60,048 bases of DNA from an uncultured Cellvibrionales bacterium (GCA_913020115.1 CAJWBQ010000029.1:1-60048), one strand, 5' to 3'; counted from the first letter of the stretch, positions 49,018-59,146 are shown. A program made the numbers and translations. Notes: generated by a model from the sequence alone, not told the origin.

Positions 49018-51351
49018 TCAATAATCATAACGTACAGTGGCACCAAAGGTTCTTGGCGCTGCCAGGAAGTAGTTGGTATTACCGGAGTAGATCTGGGGGT
49101 TCCCCGTTGTCGTAGCATAGTCATCATCGCTCAGGTTTTTAGCCCAGATCGATAGATTCCAGTTATCATTGCGCCAGCCAATTTTTGCATTAAGGAGCTT
49201 GCGGTCATTAAAGTCCTTAGCCACAAGATTCTCCGAATTTGCACTATTGGTTGCGTGGTCATCCATATACATATAGTCACCACGCAAATACAAGGTGCCA
49301 TCAGCCACCGGGAACACCAATGTCGCAGCAAGGTTTGCGGTGTAATCTGACACATACGCCAGCTTATCGCCTTCCCGATCACCGCCGGTGATTTCATATT
49401 TATCCATGTACAACAAACCGGCTGACAAGGTTAAGTTGGGCAAAGGCAAGGCATCAATGTGCAGATCCAAGCCAGAGACCTCTACCTCACCCTCATTACC
49501 CACGATGGTTCCCGGGCCATTAGGATTTGCCTGCTGGTTCTGGAAATCATCAATTTGCGTCATGAAAGCGGCGGCATTCAGGCGCAGACGCGAATCCAGC
49601 AGGGTGGATTTCAGGCCTAATTCGTAGCTCAGTGTCGTTTCATCATCAAACTCACGCTGATCTACCGTGCCGCTAACACCGTTGAAATTACCGGACTTGC
49701 TACCCGTAGAAACACTGGCGTAAACCATAGTATCTTCAGCAATGTCATAGGCTGCCTTAAGTAGCCAGTCAACATTCTCACTGGAGCGATCCAGCTTGGC
49801 ATCAATAGGCAGGTTCGATAAGTCGACAAAGGTATTTCCTATTTGCCTTGCAAGACCTGCAGCCACTCCGGCTAAAGGAGGATTCCTTATCGAAGCAAGC
49901 CCCGCTGCTGTCGAATTATTTTCACTCAGCAGTTCAGCCTCTCGCTCTTCTTCGGTCCAGCGCACACCAGCGGTCAGATGCCAGCGCTCTTGAAGATGCC
50001 AGGTGGCTTGGCCAAACAGCGCCAGCGTGTCGTTGTCCCAGACACTTTGACCAGTAATCGTATCCCCAGGCTGTACATAGCTAGAGGCTAATGCGGGAAC
50101 AAATCTCCCCAGGGCTGGATTAATCCCCTCAACGAGTGGACGAAGGAATACCTCACCCAACACGGTATCAATATCATCACCATAGGTGAAGGCATCCCCC
50201 GCTTCACCACGCTGGGTGGTTTGCTGATAGTAGAACAGGCCTAACTGATACTCGACATTATCGTCGATCTTAGAATCCAGGCGAAACTCCTGTGAAATAC
50301 TGTCACCCGAGAACGTTTGGCTGCTACTCAAAATATCCAGCTGGGATGCATCAAGATCGGATACTTGGGTATAACTGTAGTCACTCCAGGCCGTGATGGA
50401 GGTGATTGCACCCAAACCAAGCGCATACTCAAGCTGGAGGGACAGCATATCGGATTTCAGTTTGAATTCCGGCTCCTGATCAATTGCCACTTCATAATCG
50501 AAAGGATCATTTTTCCCCTGGGGCAATCCCTGTGCGGCCAATTGAGCCTGGACTTCCTCACTCAACACCACTTCGGGCACACAGCAGCTAGTGTCACGCT
50601 CCACATGAGAAGCACTTAGCATCATGCTCAGGTTTTCTGAAGGCTCCCACAACAACTTACCTTGAAGGTTCCAGTCATCGGCATCATTAAGGTCATTACC
50701 GGCCGTATTCTCTATATAACCATCGCGCTGATGAGTATTACCCGACAGGCGGTAGGCTACCGTTTCGCTGAGAGGGCCTGATGCGGACCCGGTGACCCGG
50801 CGCATATCGTAATCACCCAATGAGGTCTCTATATAACCTTCAAATTCCTCGAGATTGGGCCCCTTGGTGGTGACACTGATGGCGCCGGCATTGGTGTTCT
50901 TGCCGTACAAGGTACCCTGTGGCCCCTGCAAAACTTCGATACGTTCAATATCGGAGAGATCCGACATCCCCAGGCCCGAGCGGCCGAGGAAGACACCGTC
51001 GACAAACATTCCCACCGAAGGCTCCAGCGCGGGATCATTTTGTGCAGTACCAATGCCGCGAATAGCGAATCGGCTATTAAAAGGGGTATTATTACTCGTC
51101 ACGTGCAGGCTAGGCGTCATAACAGCCAGATCATTCGCATTATTCATGCCTGCCTCTTGGATATCCTCTGAGGAAAATGCCTGGACCGCTACCGGAACCT
51201 CCTGCAGGCTTTCGGCTTTTTTCTGGGCCGTTACGATAATTTCTTCCAGAGCAAAATCTTCAGCGAGAGCACTGCCCCCATAAATAGCTAAAGCCAGACC
51301 GGACGCGAGTGGCGCGAGCATTAGATTACGACTCGATTTTTGCTTCATCAT
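49018..51351 (-). CDS. TonB-dependent outer-membrane receptor
   Basis: The protein has 777 aa from the ATG at 51351, which follows GGAGG by 5 bp; the frame is open to 51393 but the ribosome binding site decides. Signal peptide (LASGLALAIYGGSALA), TonB box LEEIIVTAQKK, plug (SRFAIRGIGTAQNDPALEPS, ERIEVLQGPQGTLYGKNTNA) and a barrel ending TVRYDY are all present. It is of a different subfamily from the two other receptors (QGTLYGKN plug, as in many uptake systems for aromatic or plant compounds). It is divergent from the hydrolase-sulfatase-acyl-CoA genes. Confidence 0.93.
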   Translation of the reverse strand: MMKQKSSRNLMLAPLASGLALAIYGGSALAEDFALEEIIVTAQKKAESLQEVPVAVQAFSSEDIQEAGMNNANDLAVMTPSLHVTSNNTPFNSRFAIRGIGTAQNDPALEPSVGMFVDGVFLGRSGLGMSDLSDIERIEVLQGPQGTLYGKNTNAGAISVTTKGPNLEEFEGYIETSLGDYDMRRVTGSASGPLSETVAYRLSGNTHQRDGYIENTAGNDLNDADDWNLQGKLLWEPSENLSMMLSASHVERDTSCCVPEVVLSEEVQAQLAAQGLPQGKNDPFDYEVAIDQEPEFKLKSDMLSLQLEYALGLGAITSITAWSDYSYTQVSDLDASQLDILSSSQTFSGDSISQEFRLDSKIDDNVEYQLGLFYYQQTTQRGEAGDAFTYGDDIDTVLGEVFLRPLVEGINPALGRFVPALASSYVQPGDTITGQSVWDNDTLALFGQATWHLQERWHLTAGVRWTEEEREAELLSENNSTAAGLASIRNPPLAGVAAGLARQIGNTFVDLSNLPIDAKLDRSSENVDWLLKAAYDIAEDTMVYASVSTGSKSGNFNGVSGTVDQREFDDETTLSYELGLKSTLLDSRLRLNAAAFMTQIDDFQNQQANPNGPGTIVGNEGEVEVSGLDLHIDALPLPNLTLSAGLLYMDKYEITGGDREGDKLAYVSDYTANLAATLVFPVADGTLYLRGDYMYMDDHATNSANSENLVAKDFNDRKLLNAKIGWRNDNWNLSIWAKNLSDDDYATTTGNPQIYSGNTNYFLAAPRTFGATVRYDY

Positions 51352-51900
51352 TACACCTCCAATTTTATTATTGTATGTTCTTGAGTGACTCATAATTCAA
51401 GTCGGGCTGTTTTCAGTAAAGTTTGTGAATTACCTAAAACGATCAATACTGCTTTTTGCAGTTGATACATAACCAACAAAGAAATATTTATTTCTACTCG
51501 CTCTCGAGTATAGCGAGGCGGCCGAAAACGTAACTATCATATTCGGACGAAGTTTTAGACTATTTATTAGCAAGTCCGCCCTGTACATATATTGAACAAC
51601 TGACGGAGTTTGTATGATAACGATTGAAGCTGCATTAGGTGGACATGACCTGATTACCCATCGTTAAATCGAACTGAAAATAGCTCAACTTATACCATTC
51701 AAGTGCAGGTAATTATTTACGCCCCAGAAACGCAGACCGCAACACCCAGAAACCCTCATAAAAAGACCTAAAATGATACCCGTTTTTTTTGGGACTCCTT
51801 TTATAGTAAGAGCCACCAAAAACCGACAAAATGAATCCGTATCCCTTGCTCTTACGGCTTTATAAAATTAAACACAAAGCGCTGGAGTTTCAGTAAAACC
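51352..51900. promoter_or_regulatory. 549-bp divergent region between TonB receptor and hydrolase genes
   Basis: CTCGCT and AGCGAG are inverted with a 9-bp spacer near 51498-51518. A tiny frame at 51614 (MITIEAALGGHDLITHR then stop) reads like the start of a lost gene but is not identified. The AraC half-site TGCGCAAT found at 33.9 and 37.8 kb is absent, so another regulator must act here. Confidence 0.35.
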
Positions 51901-52905
51901 ATGGACATTTTATTGTCGCCTCTTCTGCCCCTGATTCTTATTCTACTATTGGCACTGCATGGTTACCGCCAATACTGGGCCAAACGGGACCTGTCACAAA
52001 CCGATACCGGTGAATTTTCAGGACAGCTGATGAAGGTTGAACAGACCTACATAGCTTATCGGGCCGCTAGCGACAGCTGCCATCGCACCATCATCTGTTT
52101 TCCAGGCTTCATGGAAGACATTCGCTATTTTCAGGAACTGTATAAAGACAACGATGCAGAACTTATTTTAGTGAATAATGCCAACTATCATTGCCCTTTT
52201 CTCGGAGCAAGAGATACTGACGATATGACTGAATTGGCGTGGCCCGAAAACCCCTACCCGCTAGGGACAATCGAACATGATGCCTTTTATCTGGGCTTGG
52301 TACTGGAGCATCTTGCATCGGGCAGCAACATTGTCCTGCACGGACATTCCCGCGGTGGTGCCGTTGTGTTGGAAACCGGCCGCCAATACCCAGAATTAAC
52401 AAACGCGAAAGCACGTTCCGTCAGTGCCATTTTGGAAGCCCCCGTGTTACCTCAAGCGCGTACGGCAGGCAAAGGGGCTGCGACTCTGCCGCACGGATTG
52501 GCCTGCTATCTATTACCGCTTCTACTGGGATGGTTACGCAATAGCAGCGAAGAACGCCGCCTCAAACGAATGATGGTGGGCCCGGTCACACCGTTAAAAC
52601 AACAGCTTTTACCTAATGTTCCCAACAATCCACGCACTTACGCCACCTGCGTCACTAACCTGCGCTCTATCGTTGCCTGGCAGCGTACAACACCGATTGA
52701 TGCCTATAACAACTTCTCAGCCTTGACCGTCATCATGGGCGAACACGACCATGTGTTATGCAATCACAGCATGCTGGCGAGCATAGAAAAGGGACAGGCC
52801 ATCAATCAAGGCGTATCGCTTGTACAAACCGAACGCACAAACCATTTTATTAGCCTGGAGCAGCCTGAAGTGATGCAGGCTTATTATTCTCAAGTCACAA
52901 GTTGA
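51901..52905 (+). CDS. Alpha/beta hydrolase (lipase-like)
   Basis: The 334-aa protein has a hydrophobic N-terminus (LLSPLLPLILILLLAL) suggesting membrane attachment, and an alpha/beta hydrolase fold: IICFPGFMEDIRYFQELYKD as oxyanion region, nucleophile elbow HGHSRGGAVV (Ser near residue 150), acid in VIMGEHDHVLC and His in TNHFISLEQPE. It is probably an esterase or lipase. It lies 59 bp before the sulfatase gene on the same strand and so may act on the same substrate. The specific substrate is unknown. Confidence 0.83.
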   Translation: MDILLSPLLPLILILLLALHGYRQYWAKRDLSQTDTGEFSGQLMKVEQTYIAYRAASDSCHRTIICFPGFMEDIRYFQELYKDNDAELILVNNANYHCPFLGARDTDDMTELAWPENPYPLGTIEHDAFYLGLVLEHLASGSNIVLHGHSRGGAVVLETGRQYPELTNAKARSVSAILEAPVLPQARTAGKGAATLPHGLACYLLPLLLGWLRNSSEERRLKRMMVGPVTPLKQQLLPNVPNNPRTYATCVTNLRSIVAWQRTTPIDAYNNFSALTVIMGEHDHVLCNHSMLASIEKGQAINQGVSLVQTERTNHFISLEQPEVMQAYYSQVTS

Positions 52906-52964
52906 ATAAGTAGAACACCAGCAGACACAACAACCTGCCGAACTATAAAAAACAGGATTCATCA

Positions 52965-54782
52965 ATGGGTACCAATCACTTTTCAGTAAGCGCTGTCAGA
53001 CGAACCATCACGTTAAGCGGTCTGCTTCTGGGCTCCCTCATAAATTTTTCCAGCCACGCCACTGCAGAAGCTGGCATTGATGAAAGACCCAATATAGTGG
53101 TTATCCTCGCTGATGATTTAGGCTACTCAGATATCGGTTCCTATGGCAGTGAAATTAACACGCCCAATTTAGACCAGCTGGCACAAGAGGGATTGCGCTT
53201 CAGTAACTTTCATACCACGGCCAGCTGCGCCCCGACTCGCGCCATGTTGTTAACCGGCGTCGATAGCCACCGTACAGGTGTGGCAAATATCAAAGAAGCG
53301 CTAACACCAGAACAGGCTCACTCGCCGTTTTATCGTGGTTCACTCAATCACAATGTCGTCACGGTTGCTACCCTGTTGAGAGATGCCGGATACAATACCT
53401 CCATGGCAGGAAAGTGGCACCTGGGATATGAAACTGAATCATTGCTACCGATAAACCGTGGTTTTGAGCAAACGGTCACCATGCCTTTTTCTGGCGGTGA
53501 CAACTGGACCCAGCAAGCCTACGTTCCCCATTATGAAAAAACGCTGTGGTTTGAAAACGGTAGAGAAATCACCGTGCCTGAAGATTTTTATTCCTCTAAA
53601 TTTATCGTCGATAAAACCATTGACCAGCTAGAAAACAATTTGCAAGCTAAAGAAAATAGCCGAAAGCCTTTTTTTTCCTACGTGTCTTTTCAAGCCGTTC
53701 ACATACCGATACAAGCCCCTAAGGCATTCACTGAAAAATATATTGGCCGCTATAAAGATGGCTGGCATGTACTGCGTGAAAATCGCCAAAAAGCCGTTAA
53801 AGATCTGGGGCTTTTGCCCGCCAGAGCTCCCATGAAGCGGATGCTATCAACGACCAACTGGGATGAGCTGTCAGAAGAAGAGAAACGTTTCAATGATAAG
53901 CGAATGGCCGTATACGCCGGTATGGTCGATGCCATGGATCATCATATTGGTCGCCTCGTACAGTATTTAAAAGACTCAGGCCAATATGACAACACGATCA
54001 TTATGTTCAGCTCTGATAACGGTCCGGCAGCATCCGATGTGCCCCCACTTTGGATTAAAATGCTAGGTTACAACAATGACTACGAAACGCTGGGCGAGCG
54101 TTACAGCTACGGCACACTGGGGATAAGCTTCGGCAGCGCCGCCGCTTCACCCTTAGGTCACTATAAATTCCATTCTGGCGAAGGTGGCATGCGCGTCCCG
54201 CTGATTGTCAGTGGCGCACAGCTTGCCGACTCTCTGCGAGGAAACATCAGCCACAGTAAAGCCTTTGTAAAGGATCTGGCGCCGACGATTCTTGCCCTGG
54301 CAGGTACTCAGCATCCCGGCACGCAATACCAGGGCAGGCCAATCGAGGCCAGTACGGGTAAAAACCTGCTGCCCATCTTCCAAGCCAGCACCGACTCAGT
54401 CTACACGGAAGAAGATATTATCGCTTATGAAATTGGCGGTAACGCAGCACTGATCAAAGGTGACTATAAAATCACCCTAAATCGAGGTGGCACAAACGAT
54501 GACCGCTGGCACCTCTATAACATCAAGCAAGATCCTGGAGAGACTGAAAAACTAGAAGCCATCGAGCCGGCTGTTTTTTCAGACCTGCTCTCCGAATATG
54601 AAACCTACGCTCGAGAAAATGGTGTTATACCGGTACCACCCAACTATCATCAGCCAATCCAAATTCTAAAAAATGGTCTTAAAGCCAAATTGATAAATAG
54701 TTTGAATACCCCGATTGGAATATTGTTTTCTTTGATTATAGCTGCAATCGTTATGGTCCCACTTGTTAAGAGACTTTACTAA
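52965..54782 (+). CDS. Sulfatase, C-terminal membrane-anchored, paralogue of the one at 41330
   Basis: The 605-aa protein has a signal peptide (LSGLLLGSLINFSSHATA), Asp50-Asp51 in VILADDLGYSD, formylglycine Cys88 in SCAPTRAMLLTG, SMAGKWHLGYE and FSSDNGPAAS. A C-terminal helix (IGILFSLIIAAIVMVPLV) with a basic end should hold it in the membrane. It matches the sulfatase at 41330 over nearly all of its length, including runs such as LPINRGFEQT and PFSGGDNWTQQAYVPHYEK. Lower similarity at both termini and many silent changes indicate an older duplication or separate acquisition. Confidence 0.93.
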   Translation: MGTNHFSVSAVRRTITLSGLLLGSLINFSSHATAEAGIDERPNIVVILADDLGYSDIGSYGSEINTPNLDQLAQEGLRFSNFHTTASCAPTRAMLLTGVDSHRTGVANIKEALTPEQAHSPFYRGSLNHNVVTVATLLRDAGYNTSMAGKWHLGYETESLLPINRGFEQTVTMPFSGGDNWTQQAYVPHYEKTLWFENGREITVPEDFYSSKFIVDKTIDQLENNLQAKENSRKPFFSYVSFQAVHIPIQAPKAFTEKYIGRYKDGWHVLRENRQKAVKDLGLLPARAPMKRMLSTTNWDELSEEEKRFNDKRMAVYAGMVDAMDHHIGRLVQYLKDSGQYDNTIIMFSSDNGPAASDVPPLWIKMLGYNNDYETLGERYSYGTLGISFGSAAASPLGHYKFHSGEGGMRVPLIVSGAQLADSLRGNISHSKAFVKDLAPTILALAGTQHPGTQYQGRPIEASTGKNLLPIFQASTDSVYTEEDIIAYEIGGNAALIKGDYKITLNRGGTNDDRWHLYNIKQDPGETEKLEAIEPAVFSDLLSEYETYARENGVIPVPPNYHQPIQILKNGLKAKLINSLNTPIGILFSLIIAAIVMVPLVKRLY

Positions 54783-54909
54783 GTTTGCCCGACGTCTTGG
54801 CTGAATATGATACACCCAAATGCAAGCTCATATAGTAATTTGTGGTTTGAAGATATTCGTATTCACCCAATCAGCCATCCAATAAGGTGTGCTGAAAGAG
54901 CTCTTAGCT

Positions 54910-56535
54910 ATGAACTTTTCAACCGATCCCCGTTTTAATTTCGCTCGCCAGCAAATCAACGCTGCCAATGAAGAAGGCTACACCTCAGTACTCGACCTGT
55001 TTCAAAGGGCCTGTACTGAATTCGCTGACGATATTGCATTTACCTGCATGGAGCAGGACGTCACGTTTCGTGAAATCGACGAGATGTCTGCAAAATTCGC
55101 CGCTTACTTGCGAAGCGATGGTGGTTTGGCGCATGGTGATCGGGTGGCCATTCAACTGCCCAACCTTATTCAATATCCCGTAGCGGCTTGGGGAATTCTG
55201 CGCGCAGGATTAGTGCTGGTAAATACCAACCCCATGTACACCGAAAGAGAGCTGCGCCATCAATTCCAGGACAGTGGCGCCAAGGCGATAGTCATGCTCA
55301 GTGACTTTTCTGATGCTGCAAAGAAAGTCATCCCTGATACAGACATAAAATTAGTCGTCTCTACCCATGCACTCGACATGATAGAAGCGCAGCCGGCTCC
55401 TGATTACAAGCTGGACGAATCGGTGCGGGTAGTCACTTTACCCATCGCCATTTCACTCGGTGAAGGTAAAGCGCCACCTAAGATTAGCCCCAGCCTGAAC
55501 GATTTAGCCGTACTGCAATACACCGGTGGCACAACAGGCGTAGCCAAAGGCGCAATGCTTAGCCATGGCAATATTATTGGCAGCGTAACGCAGGTGAAAA
55601 AACACTTTGCAGAAGGCGATACCGTCATTAGCGGTCTGCTCATTGCGCCAATGCCGATTTATCATATCTTCGGATTTTGCGTTTATCTCTGCTCCAACTT
55701 TGCCTCCGGGGGCCGGTCGGTACTGATTCCCAACCCACGAAACTTCGACGCTTTACTGGATGTTATGAAAGCCTTTCCGTTCACGGGTTTTGCCAGCGTT
55801 AATTCTATGCTGGTCGCATTAATGAACAGCCCCAAGTTTGATGAAGTAGACTGGTCACACCTGCAATGGACAGGTGTCGGCGGCGCTGCTCTGGTACCGG
55901 ACATTGCTGAAGAGTGGGAACGCCGAACCAAGACCCGATTGATTGAGGGCTACGGCCTGTCTGAAACCACCTCCAATTTAACGCTGAATATGCCCTCAAC
56001 ACGTCGCATTGGCACAGTGGGTAAGCCGATGGGCTTTCAGGAAATAAAGCTGGTAAACGCTGCAGGACAGCAAGTGGCAGACGGCGAAGAAGGCGAAGTC
56101 TGGGTTCGTGGACTGCAAGTGATGATGGGGTACTGGCAGCGCCCTGAAGCCACAAACGAAGCGGTCGACTCTGAAGGTTTTTTTAAAACCGGCGATGTTG
56201 CCGTAAAGCTTGAGGACGGCTTCTATAAAATCGTCGACCGGATCAAAGATATGATTCTGGTGTCCGGCTTTAATGTATACCCCAACGAGATCGAAAACGT
56301 CATTACCAGTCACGCTGATGTACTGGAATGCGCTGTGGTAGGCGTTAAAGATGAGCAAACAGGAGAAGCGGTAAAAGCGGTAATAGTGCGCAGCAACAGC
56401 AATCTAACCGCAGAGCAGCTGACAGCATTTTGCCGTAAAAACCTGACACCCTACAAAGTCCCCAAGCTTGTCGAATTTCGTGACGAGCTGCCTAAATCTA
56501 CGGTAGGAAAGATTTTGCGGCGTGAGTTGCGCTAG
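54910..56535 (+). CDS. Long-chain fatty acid-CoA ligase (FadD-like)
   Basis: The protein has 541 aa from the ATG at 54910; a GTG at 54889 would add seven residues. It has the ANL motifs LQYTGGTTGVAKGAMLSHGN (A3), LIEGYGLSETTSNLTLN (A5), GFFKTGDVAVKLEDGF (A7), IVDRIKDMILVSGFNVYPNE (A8) and PKSTVGKILRREL (A10, catalytic Lys). This is the proteobacterial FadD layout. It activates fatty acids to acyl-CoA on the inner membrane surface. It is followed by an acyl-CoA dehydrogenase gene in the same direction. Confidence 0.92.
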   Translation: MNFSTDPRFNFARQQINAANEEGYTSVLDLFQRACTEFADDIAFTCMEQDVTFREIDEMSAKFAAYLRSDGGLAHGDRVAIQLPNLIQYPVAAWGILRAGLVLVNTNPMYTERELRHQFQDSGAKAIVMLSDFSDAAKKVIPDTDIKLVVSTHALDMIEAQPAPDYKLDESVRVVTLPIAISLGEGKAPPKISPSLNDLAVLQYTGGTTGVAKGAMLSHGNIIGSVTQVKKHFAEGDTVISGLLIAPMPIYHIFGFCVYLCSNFASGGRSVLIPNPRNFDALLDVMKAFPFTGFASVNSMLVALMNSPKFDEVDWSHLQWTGVGGAALVPDIAEEWERRTKTRLIEGYGLSETTSNLTLNMPSTRRIGTVGKPMGFQEIKLVNAAGQQVADGEEGEVWVRGLQVMMGYWQRPEATNEAVDSEGFFKTGDVAVKLEDGFYKIVDRIKDMILVSGFNVYPNEIENVITSHADVLECAVVGVKDEQTGEAVKAVIVRSNSNLTAEQLTAFCRKNLTPYKVPKLVEFRDELPKSTVGKILRRELR

Positions 56536-56595
56536 CAATTTCATGCTCGTCTGTCCCTTATACGTTTAACGATTAGAAATTATTAAAAAGGTGAA

Positions 56596-58404
56596 ATGAT
56601 GCCTGCACCACTGATAAATGATCGCGATCTGGAATTCATGCTTTATGAGCTGTTTGATGCAGAAGGTTTAACTCAACGACCTCGCTATTCAGATCACAGC
56701 CGAGAGACCTTTGACGCCACGCTGAAAACGGCAAAAACCGTTGCCGAGAAGCATTTTCTCCCATGGCGGCATAAGGCAGATCAAAGCCAGCCGACCTTTG
56801 ATGGCGAAAAAGTGCAGATGATCCCTGAAATTAAACCGGCCATTGATGCGCTTATTGAATCAGGTCTGACGTCTGCAACAGCGGACTATGAACAAGGTGG
56901 CATGCAATTACCAAAGATTGTTTCCAACGCAGCAGACTTCTATTTAGTCGCTGCCGGAGGTGGCGCCACGGCCTATACCAGCCTCACTCACACGAACGCC
57001 AACTTGATTGAAGCTCACGGCACAGCCGAGCAAATCGAACAGTGGGTTTTGCCTATGCGCGAAGGACGCTACGCTGGCACCATGGCGATGACTGAACCTG
57101 GAGCAGGTTCTGGTATTGCCGACCTAACAACGACTGCGGTGAAAAACAACGAAGGTAACTACCGGATTACGGGTAACAAAATCTTTATTTCCGGTGGTGA
57201 TCACGAGCTTAATGAAAACATTGTTCACCTGGTCCTGGCTAGAGTGAAAGGTGCCCCCAAAGGGGTGAAAGGGATATCCTTGTTTATTGTCCCTAAATAT
57301 CTGGTTAATAACGACGGTTCATTGGGGGAGCGTAACGATGTGACGCTAGCGGGCCTTTTCCACAAGATGGGCGGCCGTTCTTCAACATCCACCGCGTTGA
57401 ACTTTGGTGAAAGGGACGGGGCCATCGGTTATCTGGTAGGTGAAGAAAATAAAGGGCTGAGCTACATGTTCCATATGATGAACGAAGCCCGAGTTATGGT
57501 CGGCTCTTTTGGTGCCATCGGCGCAATGGCCGGCTATCAATACTCTCTGGATTACGCTAAGGAACGCCCTCAGGGCCGCCTACTCTCTGAAAAAGACCCT
57601 TTCTCCCCTCCCGTTAATATTATTGAGCACCCGGATGTTCGTCGCATGCTATTGGCTCAGAAAGCTTATGCTGAAGGTGCTTTTTCGCTTTGCCTATTAG
57701 GCAGTCAACTCACTGATGATGAGAAAACGGCTGAGACAGAAGAAGAGCGTCAGGCCGCACATCAGCTACTGGATTTTCTGACACCGATTATTAAAAGCTG
57801 GCCTGCAGAATACGGCCCTAAAGCCAACTACTTAGCGATCCAGGTCTTAGGCGGGCACGGCTACATTGACGAGCATCCGGTAGAAATGTTTTACCGCGAC
57901 AATCGCTTAAACCCCATTCACGAAGGCACCACGGGTATTCAATCGCTGGATTTATTAGGTCGAAAAGTACCTATGAATAATTTTTCCGGATATAAGGCCT
58001 GCTTCAATGAAATACAAAAAACCATTGAGATTGCCAGACAAGAGGAAAGCCTGAGGCATTATGCCGATGCCCTGAGTGAAGCCCTTGCCACGCTTAAGAA
58101 AACCACCGACTCAGTGATGGCAAGTACTCAGAGTATGAATATCGATGCCGCGTTTTCCAATTCGGTGAAATATCTGGAATTCTTTGGTCACGTCATCATT
58201 GCCTGGCTGTGGCTAAAACAGGGGATCGTGGCTGACAAAGCGTTAGCCAGCAACCCTCTCGAAGCGGATGAACAGTTTTATCGCGGCAAGCTTCAGGCGA
58301 TGCAATACTTCTTTAACATTGAACTGCCTGAAACCAAGCATTGGGCAAGAATCATCGCTGATTCAGATACCACCAGTTATGACATGCAGGCCGAGTGGTT
58401 TTAA
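56596..58404 (+). CDS. Large acyl-CoA dehydrogenase (DmdC-like family)
   Basis: The 602-aa protein has the long acyl-CoA dehydrogenase form with an N-terminal extension (DRDLEFMLYELFDAEGLTQR) and an extra C-terminal helical domain (about 470-602). Core motifs are AMTEPGAGSGIADLTTTAVK, GNKIFISGGDHELNENIVHL, VLGGHGYIDEHPVEMFYRDN and PIHEGTTGIQSLDLLGRKV, where the Glu of HEGT is the catalytic base. The group includes 3-methylmercaptopropionyl-CoA dehydrogenase DmdC and other dehydrogenases of marine bacteria. The substrate cannot be told. It lies 60 bp after the acyl-CoA ligase with AAGGTG before the ATG. Confidence 0.9.
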   Translation: MMPAPLINDRDLEFMLYELFDAEGLTQRPRYSDHSRETFDATLKTAKTVAEKHFLPWRHKADQSQPTFDGEKVQMIPEIKPAIDALIESGLTSATADYEQGGMQLPKIVSNAADFYLVAAGGGATAYTSLTHTNANLIEAHGTAEQIEQWVLPMREGRYAGTMAMTEPGAGSGIADLTTTAVKNNEGNYRITGNKIFISGGDHELNENIVHLVLARVKGAPKGVKGISLFIVPKYLVNNDGSLGERNDVTLAGLFHKMGGRSSTSTALNFGERDGAIGYLVGEENKGLSYMFHMMNEARVMVGSFGAIGAMAGYQYSLDYAKERPQGRLLSEKDPFSPPVNIIEHPDVRRMLLAQKAYAEGAFSLCLLGSQLTDDEKTAETEEERQAAHQLLDFLTPIIKSWPAEYGPKANYLAIQVLGGHGYIDEHPVEMFYRDNRLNPIHEGTTGIQSLDLLGRKVPMNNFSGYKACFNEIQKTIEIARQEESLRHYADALSEALATLKKTTDSVMASTQSMNIDAAFSNSVKYLEFFGHVIIAWLWLKQGIVADKALASNPLEADEQFYRGKLQAMQYFFNIELPETKHWARIIADSDTTSYDMQAEWF

Positions 58405-58421
58405 GTCTGAGCGTCGACCGC

Positions 58422-58459
58422 GGTTTTATTCGACCCGCTATTGCGGGTCGAATAAAACC
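58422..58459. terminator. 17-bp perfect hairpin between convergent genes
   Basis: GGTTTTATTCGACCCGC (58422-58438) and GCGGGTCGAATAAAACC (58443-58459) pair perfectly around a 4-nt loop, between the convergent acyl-CoA dehydrogenase and enoyl-CoA hydratase genes. The stem is symmetrical and carries its own A/T tracts, so it may act as a bidirectional terminator. Confidence 0.7.
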
Positions 58460-58471
58460 AGGCGCACGCTT

Positions 58472-59146
58472 TTAAGAATCGTTAACACCAAAACCTGCAG
58501 CCGTCTTGCCATATAGGGTTGTTTTAAGGGTCTTGAAAATACCGCGCTTCTTTTCAGCCAGATCACTCATCATCTCTAGGGCGGTAGGAATCAACTCCTC
58601 TTCACTGCAAACCTCATCGACAATATTGGCTGCCAAAGCTTCAGCGCCGGTATAACGTTTACCAGTTAGCACGGCATCACGGCAGACAGAGGCGCTCAGT
58701 TTATCTTTAGCCATCGCCATCACAGCAGCGCCAATAGGTACACCGACATCCACTTCGCTAATGCAGAACCAACCTCTGTCGTTACGCATGACACGGTAAT
58801 CGCAGGCCAACGCCACAAAGGCTCCTGCAGCAAATGCATGACCGTTAATAGCGGCAACGGTAGGCATTTTAAAATTCATCAGCCGGCCATATAACTTCAT
58901 GAGTGCTTTATCAAAAACTTCAATTTTTTCAGGAGCATATTGCATCACTACTGGCACGTTAAGGCCTACCGAAAATGCCTTGCCCGAACCCGTAATAAGC
59001 AGCGCACCAGGCCCATCTCCTACAACAGCTTCCACACTGTCGAGCGCTTCATGCATGGCTGCCACCAGTTTCTCATCAACGGCATTACCCTCGGGGGCAT
59101 TGATGGCTAAAATATGGATATTCCCCTGATGGGATAACTGAATCAT
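58472..59146 (-). CDS. Enoyl-CoA hydratase/isomerase family protein
   Basis: The 224-aa protein is a short crotonase-fold enzyme. GSGKAFSVGLNVPV and INGHAFAAGAFVALACDYRV form the oxyanion hole; CISEVDVGVPIGAAVMAMAK is the region of the catalytic Glu residues in hydratases, where only one candidate Glu is visible, as in delta3-delta2-enoyl-CoA isomerases. The short length also fits that type. It is convergent with the acyl-CoA dehydrogenase gene and may serve oxidation of unsaturated acyl chains. Confidence 0.87.
   Translation of the reverse strand: MIQLSHQGNIHILAINAPEGNAVDEKLVAAMHEALDSVEAVVGDGPGALLITGSGKAFSVGLNVPVVMQYAPEKIEVFDKALMKLYGRLMNFKMPTVAAINGHAFAAGAFVALACDYRVMRNDRGWFCISEVDVGVPIGAAVMAMAKDKLSASVCRDAVLTGKRYTGAEALAANIVDEVCSEEELIPTALEMMSDLAEKKRGIFKTLKTTLYGKTAAGFGVNDS

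Noticed and set aside
48830..49024. A 64-codon plus-strand frame downstream of the TonB receptor
   Set aside because: No ribosome binding site or family resemblance; it overlaps the receptor's stop and looks like chance.
51614..51667. A 17-codon frame MITIEAALGGHDLITHR as a transposase start
   Set aside because: Too short, and I could not link it to any family; it is mentioned only as part of the gap.
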